Assembly (NCBI GenBank): GCA_947579665.1
Contig: OX388341.1
Span: 2,728,001 to 2,792,000 of the forward strand
Direction: 5' to 3'
Length of the DNA stretch: 64,000 nt
DNA from: Sympetrum striolatum
Lineage: Eukaryota; Arthropoda; Insecta; Odonata; Libellulidae
A program made the translations under genes and the position numbers. Below are positions 23,722 to 33,600 of the stretch, piece after piece; the first letter of the stretch is position 1, and every line of letters starts with the position of its first letter. Below the pieces are notes generated by a model. The model did not search any database. It had not been told where the DNA came from and saw only the letters and a program-made list of their open reading frames with translations.

Positions 23722-26315
23722 GTACGTATGTCTTAAAATGTAATGCCTGTGGTCTTAACAAAATATTAAATTATAAAATCATGCATTTCATGAAAGAGGG
23801 AAAGGGAAATAGGATTAACATATTAAGGATGAACGGTATGAATGATGAATAAACATAATAACTAGCAGTGTATTCATGAAACAAACCGTAAATGATTTAC
23901 TTCCATATGATATTGTGCATGCTGTTTTTAGTTTCCATTCGGAAACCTAATGCATATTTTAGTCAGTAAAATTGTTTATAAGGTAAATTAAGCGAATTTG
24001 AATTATTGCCTTCACCATTTATTGCATAATTTAGAAAATTCTACTTCGAAAGATGTACATCATAAATATTACCATAATTTAATGCCATTATTACCATAAT
24101 TTGCACTATAGTTTCAATTTTTTTAAACATTCAGTCAAGTCTTTTTCTGAATACGAACTTTTATTTTACAGTATGTTGACAAATATATTTTTGGATTACT
24201 AAGCACATATTTTTATAAAATTTGGTAATGAATGCTGAAAATATTTTTCCTCAGTGAATAATTCCTATTTTATGGGAAATTTATAATTGAGGAAACAGAA
24301 ATCCATTATTTTTATAAACATAGATTTGTTACTTTAAAATCTTTTAATCCATGATTTTACATTTTTAGTGTTCATCATTCAAGAATCTATAGCCTCATTA
24401 ATTTTTTTATATTATGGTATACTTCAGATTAAGATGAATCAATATGCTCAATATCTCAAAGTTAATTCCATCCAATGTTTACTGTTGATAGATTTGAATG
24501 ATACAATTCAAAGATTATTTGAATGTAAAATGTTGAATTGCAAATAAATTGAATTCTTCATCCTTATCCTTGTTATTTATGTTTTTTCAATCATAAAACC
24601 AAAGGTCATCTTTCTCAGATACTACATTATCCTATGTTATAGAATTACAAGGGAGACTTATAATGAGAAAGAATACCTTTATGGTCATACTTGCACAAAA
24701 TTGTGAAAAATTTGTAATCATTTTAAATAATCACCCATGTTTATAAATTTATTTATTTTTCTGATGTCAATAACTCTCAAGATGATAATCTTTAAAGCAA
24801 TTTTAGACATTAATTTCTTACACTGATGGGAAAGAAATTTGAAATTATGGGTTCATAAAAGGACGAATGAACCTTTGGGTAAGTCGCACGCTTTAAAGTG
24901 CTAAAGTCAAACTCCATTTACATCATTTGAACTATTACAAATTTATATTTACTTGCCAAGTTATCATAGGATAAACTGTAGACAACTCAAATATACCTCC
25001 TTAAGAAATACAAGTTAAGTTGTTTTACCATTTTCATAATAAAAACAACAGTCCTGTAAAGTCGAAATGAAAACCAAACGATGGCAAATTGAACGAAGAT
25101 TCTTATTTTTGTCAAGTAATATCATCATGAATTTTAATTGAGTGAGAATTTGGACAATAAAGATGACTTCTATATCTTTGTGCCTCTAAACAACCACTCC
25201 CTGACAACTAAGGCAATTGTTGAACTTGACTCTCATACAAACGTATAGGAAAGATAGATCCATAATAAATGAACAGGGAAGGAGAACTGATATTTCATGA
25301 TAAGAAAAGGGTTGGTTAACTTAGGAAATCGAATTTCAGCAATATATTGTAACACGTAAAACACAACTTTCCATACTGTGGTTGGTTTAAATAGTACTTT
25401 ATCAATAGAATTTCAAATAACAAACTTTTTTTCATTTTACTTTTATATTTCTATCCTCAGTTTCTATAATGATTGAATTTTAAAATTAGAGACTTTTTTT
25501 ATACTCAACATTTCAAAAATATCAGATGCATGCAATAATATTTGTGCATTATGCAAATTTGACATCTTCTCATTAATAACACATAGAGTTCCCACATATA
25601 TTTCAAAATAATGTTCTTCTGACAAATGATGACTGCTGCCTTATCACAGAATTGTAATTTTACTCAAGGTTTACAGCAAAAATATCATTTGGTCTTTAGT
25701 TTATACTTTGATAGTAATTTATAATAAAAATATATCTTTTGAATTGTACTTTTAATGGATATTCATATTTTTTATTGTCTTCATTTCAAGTATCTCAATT
25801 TTATTTCAACCTGCAGACTTTTAAAATGATTAGCGTTTTAGAAATATTTTCTCATATGACGCTTTTACCACTGGATATTAATTATTCCACCAATTCACAT
25901 GTTATTTTAACAAGCGGAAGTAATTTCCTTTCTAAAATAAAAACCAAAAATTATGATTTTGATTTTAATTTATAACATATAGTAAACAGGACAATGGCAC
26001 AGACATTCATATATTCTGAAATTTACAGGGATTTAATTAGATAGTTTATAAAAAATAAAATTTGATATTTCATCTTAGCACTTAGAATCACACAAATTTT
26101 GAAGGGAAATTTCGGTCTTCCTTTTCTGCCGTAGGATTCAACTTAGCGTGATGTGGTCAAGTGGCAGCCAGGTTCATTCCCATCACTAACGTCTTCCGCA
26201 GTCTTGATCCTAAAAAATGCAAAAATAACACCTTAAAGTACTAATGAAATATTACTTTCCAGACTACCAAGTTCGTCGTGCAAGATCACTTTTTTATAAC
26301 AACTTAATGATTAAT
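23722..26315. other. AT-rich intron or intergenic DNA
   Basis: About 2.6 kb of AT-rich sequence without convincing exons. The open frame at 25739-25975 has hydrophobic, biased composition and no splice or family support. The only repeat noticed is a copy of a dispersed family at about 25020-25255. Confidence 0.6.
25020..25255 (+). repeat. Dispersed repeat family X, copy 1
   Basis: Shares segments with 28690-28880 and 59090-59310: GAACGAAGATTCTTATT versus GAACAAAGATTCTTATT, then AACAACTCCCTA/ACAACCACTCCCTG and GGCAATTGTTGAACTT versus GGTGATTGTGGAACTT. Family unknown and no coding capacity. Confidence 0.5.
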
Positions 26316-26360
26316 CATCGTAATGAAACACTTAGTAACTTCCACAAATTTATTTTGAGC

Positions 26361-26392
26361 GACCGGTTTCGTCAACGAGTTGACATCATCAG
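26361..26392 (-). ncRNA. Hammerhead-like ribozyme core, minus strand
   Basis: On the minus strand: CTGATGA, one extra T, a 5-bp stem (GTCAA/TTGAC) with loop CTCG, then GAAA and CCGGTC. It is the mirror copy of the plus-strand core in the other arm. The short palindromic ACCGGT in place of a closed stem III matches the minimal hammerheads reported for Penelope-like elements, which are thought to act as dimers. Confidence 0.6.
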
Positions 26393-26426
26393 GTGTCCTC
26401 ACATCACATGATGACGATGACATCAC

Positions 26427-26458
26427 CTGATGATGTCAACTCGTTGACGAAACCGGTC
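26427..26458 (+). ncRNA. Hammerhead-like ribozyme core, plus strand
   Basis: CTGATGA at 26427-26433, stem II GTCAA/TTGAC at 26435-26448, GAAA at 26449-26452 and CCGGTC at 26453-26458, with predicted cleavage after C26458. Stem I is not obvious in the immediate flanks. Helix III would need dimer pairing through ACCGGT. Confidence 0.6.
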
Positions 26459-26503
26459 GCTCAAAATAAATTTGTGGAAGTTACTAAGTGTTTCATTACG
26501 ATG

Positions 26504-26834
26504 GTTTATACTGAATTCCACCAAGTGAGGATTGAACATATTCATTATATTAATGATTAATATTGCGAGAATGAATGTGTAGAGAATAATTCAAATACAT
26601 AATTAGCATAATGTGATATGATGCCCAACATAATGGCTGAATAATAAAATTAATTACTTCGGAATTAGGATGTCTTTTAGTTCATTTTATAAATGAATAA
26701 AATATAATTCCAAAAAAATTTTAATAATAATAATAATAATAAACTACTTATGTAGCGATGATATAGAGAAAAACGATTAGCAAAACTCAATAGAACTGCT
26801 GGATGTGTAAACAGTTTTGTATGCAATTACATAG
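26504..26834. other. AT-rich spacer with AAT microsatellite
   Basis: Contains an (AAT)n tract near 26719-26741. Nothing else recognised. Confidence 0.6.
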
Positions 26835-28665
26835 ATCATAGATACATTTCAAACATGTTTTATATTTCCTGGATAGTCCTTGGTTCGAATCCAGAGAGCC
26901 ATTTACATTCATGAAAAGTAGAACGTCATTTCAGGCAGTTGCAGCCTATATTTCTTCTTGAACTTTCACACATAGTTAGTGACGGTGATCTTCTGTTGTG
27001 CTGCATAGTTAGTTCACCAGGAAGACCCGGGTTCGATGCCAGACGATAAAATTGCAGAGAATTTTTAGAATATTTTCAATCCTTTTTTTTTTCTTAAGAA
27101 GCCCGTCCCGATAGGATGCTGACATGAAATTAGTGTTGTCGATCTGCTTGCAGTATGCAAGCAACATTTTACTGGTATATGTATATGTATATAGATACAT
27201 GAATGAATCCGGATAAGCAATTATATATAATAGATATAGATAGGATAGAAATTCACAGCCTAAGCCCAAAGTCCAGATTTTTTCCATTTAAATGCATTGC
27301 TTTAATTTTCCAAAAGTTTTTAAAAATACTTCCCGGATAGGTAGAGAATCAAAACTCTAGGAGCCTACATGTATGGTCATGATCTATCAAAAACTTAAAT
27401 GACTTTTACGAAAAATATCCTGGGTTCGATGCTAGGACGACGCAAATATCTGCACTTTAAAATACATGGGAGTAGTCTTTCATTATGTTTTTTCATGCTT
27501 TTATCGAAATGATAGGAGGTTCGCACTTGGCTAGAACATGGATGGTAAGAATTGGTTTAAGAAAAAAATTTAGGTAAGACCATACTTTTCCTGGGTTCGA
27601 TGCCAGAGCACAATAACTTTTCTCTCATAACGAATATAAGGGAAAAGCAGGACGTCGTTTGAGGCAATTGCAACCAATATTTCTGCTTGAATTCTAACAC
27701 ATAGTTAGAGATGGTTATTTTCTTTTGTGCTGCATAGAAAGTATTGCCAGAAGGACCCGGGTTTGATGCCAGGCAGTAAATATATCCCCCGTATATAATA
27801 CATTGGGGTAGCTTTTCATTATTTTTTTGATGCATTTATCGAAATGATAGGAAGTTCATGTTTAGACAGAAGATGTACATTGAGACATATTTTATGAAAA
27901 AAAATTAGATAAGACCATGCTGTTCCTGGGTTTGATGCACATTACAATTTCTCACATAAGGAATATAAGGGAAAAGTAGGACGTCGTTTGTGGCAGTTGC
28001 AGCCAATATTTCTGTTTGAATTTTCACACATAGTTATAGATGGTGATCTTCTGTTGTGCTGCATAGTAATTATGACCTGTAATATCGGGTTCGATGCCAG
28101 ACGATTAAGTTGCAGCGAATTTTAAGAATATTTTCAGTACTTTTTTTTTTCTTTTGAGGACTCATTCTATGTGATGCCGACAAAAAATTTGTATTATCGA
28201 TGTGCTTGCAGTATGCAAGCAACATTTTACTCGTACTTATATATAAGTTATATATAGGGGATCAAAGTTCTACATTTTACTCGTTATATATAGATGCTTC
28301 TCCTGATATCCCTATAGACCTATATAGGATACAAATTCTAACCACATTCCACAAGTGCCGTTGAATTAAAATTTTTACGACGTACTGACCTCATCGTATA
28401 ACTGCCAGAAAAATTCAGACTTTGACCCTAATTATGATGGGTTTGATGCCAGAAGGCCTCAAAATCAAGATTGTTTTCCATAAGGATGTTTTTCGGAGAT
28501 ATTTGGAAATTTTTTGAGGCACTTCCCGTCAAATTAGAGATTTGGAATTCGAGGAATCGCTGGAAGCCGTGCATATCCAAGGAAAACTACAAAGGCAACT
28601 TAGAAGATTAACCTTGGTCCGACACTAGGTCAGGGCAAATATTCTACGTAAGTGATGCGCGGAAA
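26835..28665 (+). repeat. Outlying satellite block, plus orientation, partly diverged
   Basis: GGTTCGA-type motifs at about 26881, 27030, 27424, 27594, 27758 (degenerate) and 28088, with the hairpin end GCTTGCAGTATGCAAGC at 27148-27165 and 28206-28222. After a TA/CTTCTCCTGAT spacer (28240-28325), a more diverged partial unit continues to about 28665. It is the same family as the main array, 4.5 kb away from its edge. Confidence 0.85.
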
Positions 28666-28689
28666 GGTTTTTTTTGTCGTTTGCAGGCT

Positions 28690-28960
28690 TCATTTCATTT
28701 GGAAAATTAAATAGGAAATAATGGTACTATAAAGTCGAGTAAAGTACCCAAAGAAATGTAATTAAATGAAGATTCTCATTTTGGTCGTGCAATATCGTTT
28801 TCGAATAAATATTACAAGAACTAGGGCAAAATGAATGAAAGTCATGCAAAATTTCATCATAGTAAACAAAGAGTAACCTTGGCGACCAAGACGTTCAGAT
28901 TATTCCAAACCAAATAGTTATATGCAATCTAGTCTTTAAAAAAGGTTCTGGGTTCGACAT
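28690..28960 (+). repeat. Dispersed repeat family X, copy 2
   Basis: GAAGATTCTCATTTTGGTCG followed by an AATATCGTTTTCGAATAAA segment aligns with 59131-59190 and, more weakly, 25100-25140. It ends near a motif GGGTTCGACATCAGG. No coding capacity. Confidence 0.45.
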
Positions 28961-30022
28961 CAGGCTACTTTGATACAGAATTGTTATTTACATAGAGAAA
29001 TTTGGGTCCCTATAACCTACATTTTCAAACTAACTGAAGTTTATAAAGTACAGTACTTTAAACATATTTCCTTAATTTCTTTTAATGTAAGGTCAATGAT
29101 TTTTATTAAGGTCTTTGTTTCATCAAAATCTGTTTCTTCTACTAAAGTTAGTTTGAACCCTTTTATTTATTTTCCACCAGTTTCATTCATTCAATAGTAT
29201 AGTGGATGTCCTTCTCAAAGAGAAATACTTTAATTTCTGTCAATATGGCAGCAAAACATTTCCTCCACATAACCTTACTTTGAAAATGTATGTAATACAT
29301 ACAACATATAATGAACATTTATATACCTTTGCTTCAGGATTGGATGGAATAGCCTACCTCAAGTTTTTAATGAATTCAAATTAAATGTGTAGAACAATTT
29401 ACTCACGGTGTACCATTTCATACTCTTAGAGGATTCTTATAGCTTTGGAACTAATTGAAATAGTGCCACCACACTGGAATCCAAGTTTAGACAAAAAATT
29501 TTTATTGTGGATTAGTAAAACTACTAAAGCAACTATTATTATTTTTTAATCCTACAAAAATAGGACTACTAACTGAATTTGGCTTTTTGTACCTAATTTC
29601 TTCCCTCAGGGCCCATCTTACCTCATCAGGAGTAAGAAAGGGAGACATCTCATTGGGACTCTACCATAATGTGTCTCAACTAAAAGCTTCTTGTTTTGTT
29701 CTTGTTTTAATCTTAACATGTTCAATAATAGGTAACTTCAATGTAGATAACTCAATTATAATAATTTAATCCTTAAAAGGAAGTTGATTTCAATATTTTG
29801 TGGAATGAAAATGAAATACTGATTGCCAATAATATAAATATTGAATGAAGTTTTTCCTGATCAATTTGCAATTACATTCATATTACCTTTTTATAGAAAA
29901 GAATGGATGGTGATAGAATTTTTAATGAGAGAAATAAGAACTCCCAAATGCTAGGGCATTGTCTGTTCTTCCTCATGCTCTGGCTGTCCTTTACATCCTC
30001 TTGCACAACTCTTTCAAATTTA
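28961..30022. other. AT-rich sequence without recognised genes
   Basis: Short open frames at 28970-29197, 29202-29384 and 29587-29769 lack family resemblance. There is a good-looking 3' splice site at 29601-29609 (TTCCCTCAG), but the frame that follows is out of phase with AKAP7-like exon D. Confidence 0.5.
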
Positions 30023-30023
30023 A

Positions 30024-30027
30024 ATTC
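30024..30027. repeat. 4-bp target site duplication (ATTC), left
   Basis: ATTC precedes the TGTAGC start of the 5' LTR and is repeated at 35306-35309 directly after the CTACA end of the 3' LTR. A 4-bp duplication is normal for Ty3/gypsy integration. Confidence 0.75.
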
Positions 30028-30105
30028 TGTAGCAGGGTGTGTTGCATTTGTTTGTGTTTTCCCTGGTGGCCGCAAGAGGGACGAGAGACGGTGTGCAACG
30101 AGTGA

Positions 30106-30796
30106 AGGTGCGTTCAGATGTAAGTGCAGGGACACGTCAAGCGTCGCGCAGCGATGCACAGCGGCACTTTGGGAATACAACTTGTTCAGATAGCCTCATA
30201 CACGTCTTCGTTTGGCGTTCACTAGATTTTCGGCTTCGGTCGATTTCGGTGTTTGTAGCATTTTCCTAATGGATAGTAGAGTGTTACGGTGGCGCAGGAA
30301 CGGATCTAGAGAAAAATTTTGGGGGGGTCCGAGCAAAAAATTTAAAAATAAAAGACATTTCGGCTTTCGCAAAATGTGACGTTAGAATGGTGTTAGATAA
30401 ATTCGAATATTTTCGCTAGTGATTGCTTATTAAATTGTGTGTTTATTTGCGTTATTTGAGTTTCATTTTCAAAAAATAGGCACAAGTGATATTTCGGGGG
30501 GGGTCCGGACCCCCAGGACCACCCCCCTGGATCCGTCCCTGCGGTGGCGTAATAACGTCATATTACCATTATTATCCCTAATTGTCTCGACGAGGAGTTC
30601 GTCATTGACTGTCGCCATGATTTCTTCACTGCGCATCACCGCCATGTTCACGTGTTACGCGCGTAAAAGTTGGGCTCTCGCCAACTTCGGCGCGCGCAAC
30701 GACTCTTGGCGAAGCGTACCGGTGGCCTTGGCTTCCTGGCTCCTGATTGGCTGTTGCGACTCTGCGCCCGAGAAACGTCTACATCTGAACGCACCT
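30106..30796. mobile_element. TIR DNA transposon (non-autonomous) nested in the 5' LTR
   Basis: Perfect 17-bp terminal inverted repeats AGGTGCGTTCAGATGTA, flanked by the 3-bp duplication TGA at 30103-30105 and 30797-30799. The intact 3' LTR shows the empty site (GAGTGAGTTCC). A 3-bp duplication is typical of PIF/Harbinger, although TGA is not the usual TWA target, so the superfamily is tentative. Without its own hAT insert it is about 436 bp. The open frames across it show no transposase motif. Confidence 0.85.
30295..30541. mobile_element. hAT-type MITE, copy 2, nested in the TIR transposon
   Basis: 247 bp, begins CAGGAACGGATCTAG and ends CTGGATCCGTCCCTG. It is flanked by a perfect 8-bp duplication CGGTGGCG on both sides (30287-30294 and 30542-30549). 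It is closely similar to 22418-22672. Confidence 0.92.
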
Positions 30797-30930
30797 TGAG
30801 TCCCAAGCGTCCATTAGTGCTGTTTGAAGTTTTGGAGTGTGTTCTGTTCGTGGGAATAAAAGGTTTTGTTTCTTTTGAATTGGGAAACGATTAGTTCTTT
30901 CTTAGACCCCAAAAATATCCTCGCTACAGC

Positions 30931-30948
30931 TGGCGCCCAACGCGGGGC
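30931..30948 (+). promoter_or_regulatory. Retrotransposon primer binding site
   Basis: TGGCGCCCAACGCGGGGC begins 2 nt after the 5' LTR end. TGGCGCC(C)AACG sites are the usual tRNA-primed start of minus-strand synthesis in Ty3/gypsy elements. The specific tRNA is not assigned. Confidence 0.85.
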
Positions 30949-31151
30949 CATCTACGGGATTAAGAAAGTTTCATTACGGACACTGAACTAAGTGTGAGCC
31001 CGCCAAGTAAGACGCATCGCATCGTTCCTGCTCGGTTGTGCCTCCGCTGCGCGAGTGCTTAGGTTTAGTGTCCAAAGGGTTCACTTGTTTAGTTTTAAGT
31101 GAAGCGGACGTGATCCTCGGCAGCGTAAGCACGCGGGAGTTGAGTTGTGTT

Positions 31152-31784
31152 ATGCCTAGTACTCGCGCAACCGCCGCCAATACTGACGCACCCGACGGAG
31201 CCATGGCGAATATAACGATGAGCACTGAACAATGTCAGGCCCTGATAGCCCAATTTATTGCTATTGCCCGTCCCACCGAACCCATTCAAAGCAATATTCC
31301 GGCGAATAAGGGAAACTTCTCAAATTGTTCCTCGCGCTTTGACGGGTCTGATTCACAGGATGTGGACGCGTTCCTCGAGTCCATATTTCACCGGAAGCTG
31401 CGGAAGAGGGTCTACTACTCCGCTGCAGAGATGTAGAATTTTTCCAGCGAGAGAAGACTTCGGAGGCGAGAGTGACAAAGGCATCCATGGATAGTGGTCC
31501 TTCGGCGAAGAACAGCCGCCCTCGCTGCGCCTTCTGCCGCAACTTCGGGCACAGCGCCGCGGAATGCAGAAAGGAGAAGGGTACCAAGGAGTCCCGCGGG
31601 GCAGCGAAACCAACACCGGAGACCAGCCAAAGGCCGCAACCTTCATGCTTTGGCTGCGGAGCGCCCGGTTACATCAGGAGTAACTTCGCTTCGGCGAAGA
31701 CGGTCAACTCCAGAAGCCCAGGGATTTCATTCACCTCCTTGCAAGTCCTGGAAGAGAAATCGCAGCGCCCGATGGTACCACTGA
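31152..31784 (+). pseudogene. gag remnant with zinc knuckles, capsid region deleted
   Basis: A Gag-like start at 31152 (MPSTRATAANTD) runs to a stop at 31434-31436, far too short for a capsid. In another frame there is a CX2CX4HX4C zinc knuckle at 31526-31567 (CAFCRNFGHSAAEC). A second, degenerate knuckle follows at 31646-31687, where Tyr and Phe replace the His and last Cys. The frame difference and short length imply an internal deletion of the capsid coding region between about 31400 and 31470. Confidence 0.8.
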
Positions 31785-32279
31785 GTGTTGGGGGGGGTCC
31801 ATGGAATGGCCTGCATTGACACTGGTGCCAGCAGATGCATCGCTGGCATTCAGCTCCACCAGATACTCCTTAATCGAGGATATGAATTCGAAGAGTCAGT
31901 CTTGATTGTAACGCTAGCGGACGGAGTGGTGATAAGTGTCACGGCGAGAATATTCCTGGCCGAAGTAATCATCATGAACCGGAGGGTCGCCACGAAATTC
32001 GTCGCCCTGCCCGACTGCGAAGAGAGTCGGACATTACTGGGGATGGACTTTCTTCGGGACTCGGGAATGGTGATTGATGCCGCGAGGAATGAGTGGTGCT
32101 TTGCCGACACTCCTAAAACGAGCTATCGCTTCTTACCGGAATGTGACGTTTTGACATGCACCTCTCTACAGTCCGCCGAAATAGAGTTTTCACTTCGGAG
32201 CGACGAGGGACACGGTCTTAATGAGGAGGAAAGAGGAAGCATTGCGACCCTACTGTCGAAGTTTGCTGTTACCTTTTGA
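31785..32279 (+). pseudogene. Retropepsin-like aspartic protease
   Basis: The active-site motif IDTGAS begins at 31815 (the Asp codon is 31818-31820). Flap-like and LLGMDFL segments follow, the latter being the hydrophobic ILG-type motif of retropepsins. The frame is separated from the zinc-knuckle frame by the 8-G run at 31790-31797 and stops at 32277-32279, before the reverse transcriptase frame. Confidence 0.85.
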
Positions 32280-33223
32280 CACGCCGAAGGAGGCTACGCC
32301 TTTTGCAGAGCACACCATCCGACTGTCGGATGACACTCCAATCACCGTACCGCTTATCTCCCAGCAAGAAGGAGTATCTCGAAAAGGAGTTGGATCGCAT
32401 GCTTGCGGATGATGTTATCGAGGAGTGCGAGTCTCCCTACGCTTCTCCAGTGGTGCTCGTTCCTAAGAAGGATGGCGGCCAACGAGTCTGTGTTGATTAC
32501 CGCCGGTTGAATGCTGTCACTATCCCAGACAGGTACCCTCTGCCACGCATTGAAGACCTGCTACATGCCGCAAAAAGGACACGGTTCATGACCACGTTCG
32601 ACCTGCGCACAGGCTAATGGCAGGTGCCGGTAAAGGAAGAGGACAGGGATAAGACTGCGTTTACATCGCCATTGGGTAATTTCAGGTTCAAGAGAATGCC
32701 GTTCGCCCTGAGGAACGCACCAGCGACCTTTCAACGCGTAATGGATATGTTCCGTTCTGGTCTTCGAGACGTCGTGGTTCTCGGCTATTTAGATGACCTG
32801 GTGGTATTGTTAGCGAGTTTTGAAGAACACTTGGCCGACTTAAAACAGGTGTTTGAGCGATTAAGGTTGTTCTGTCTGGCCGTGAATCGAAGGAAGTGTA
32901 CCTTTTGCTGCCCAGAAGTCAAGTATTTGGGCCATGTCATCACGCCCGATGGCATCAAGCCGGATTCAGGAAAGATTGCTGCTATTCTTGAGATGAAACC
33001 TCCCAAAAATGTGAAGCAGTTAATGACGTTCCTGCAGACTGGGTCATGGTTCCGTCGCTTTGTTTCAAACTACTCATCCATAGCCAAACCACTGACAGAT
33101 CTGACTAAGAAGAATGCAGTATGGAAGTGGGGTGAAGAGCAGGGGGAGGCATTCAGTGAGCCGAATAGATGCGTGAGTACCCCTCCAATCTTAAGACAGG
33201 CTGATCTAGGCGTTCCTTATTGA
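32280..33223 (+). pseudogene. Ty3/gypsy reverse transcriptase, frameshifted
   Basis: After two frame changes near 32278 and 32345, a continuous RT domain follows with VPKKDGGQRVCVDYRRLN, FDLRTG, RNAPATFQRVMD and the catalytic YLDD at 32786-32797. A stop replaces the aromatic residue of the usual G-Y-W-Q segment (32615-32617). A second stop at 33221-33223 lies just before the RNase H domain. Confidence 0.92.
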
Positions 33224-33600
33224 TTACGTACAGATGCCAGTGTGTATGCTTTGGGAGCGGTGCTGCTTCAGGGGGAGCTTCTGGAACAGAGGCCCATTGA
33301 GTATTCCAGCAGGCTACTCACATCCGCGGAGCGAAACTATAGCACCACAGAGAGGGAGGCATTGGCTGTCGTATGGGCTGTCAACAAGTTCCGTTGGTAT
33401 GTTGAGGGGGCACCAATTACAGTGGTCAGTGATTAACAGCCTCTTTGTTGGTTAATGTCCCTCAAATCTCCCACTGGACGCCATGCAAGATGGGCCTTAG
33501 AGCTACAGACTTATGACCTTAGGGTTGAATATACTCCTGGCCGGTGTAATGCTGTTGCTAATTCTTTGTCGCGCCCAGTAGTAGACAGTGACTTTAGCAT
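33224..33600 (+). pseudogene. RNase H domain of the retrotransposon
   Basis: RTDASVYALGAVL carries the first catalytic Asp. EYSSRLLTSAERNYSTTERE carries the catalytic Glu and conserved REAL segment. VVSD is followed by an in-frame stop (33434-33436) where a His is usual, then QPLCWLM. The domain runs on in the same frame into the integrase. Confidence 0.88.

Larger units (their letters stand above)
26316..26503. repeat. Perfect 80-bp inverted repeat carrying hammerhead cores
   Basis: Arms 26316-26395 and 26424-26503 are exact reverse complements as far as read by eye, with a 28-bp spacer at 26396-26423. Each arm holds ACCGGTTTCGTC or its complement and the CTGATGA/GAAA pattern of a hammerhead ribozyme. 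This sequence type is known at the ends of Penelope-like retroelements. The inverted pair may be the fused termini of two insertions or a foldback derivative. Confidence 0.85.
30028..30928 (+). repeat. 5' LTR, split by a TIR transposon
   Basis: TGTAGC...GCTACA termini. LTR sequence occupies 30028-30105 and 30800-30928; the 691 bp between are a foreign insertion. With it removed, the part shared with the 3' LTR is 201 bp, the same length as that LTR. Confidence 0.88.

Noticed and set aside
29610..29769. Missing AKAP7-like exon after a good acceptor (TTCCCTCAG)
   Set aside because: The frame GVRKGDISLGLYHN is loosely like the expected segment, but its entry phase does not fit exon D, and the in-phase frame stops after 19 codons.
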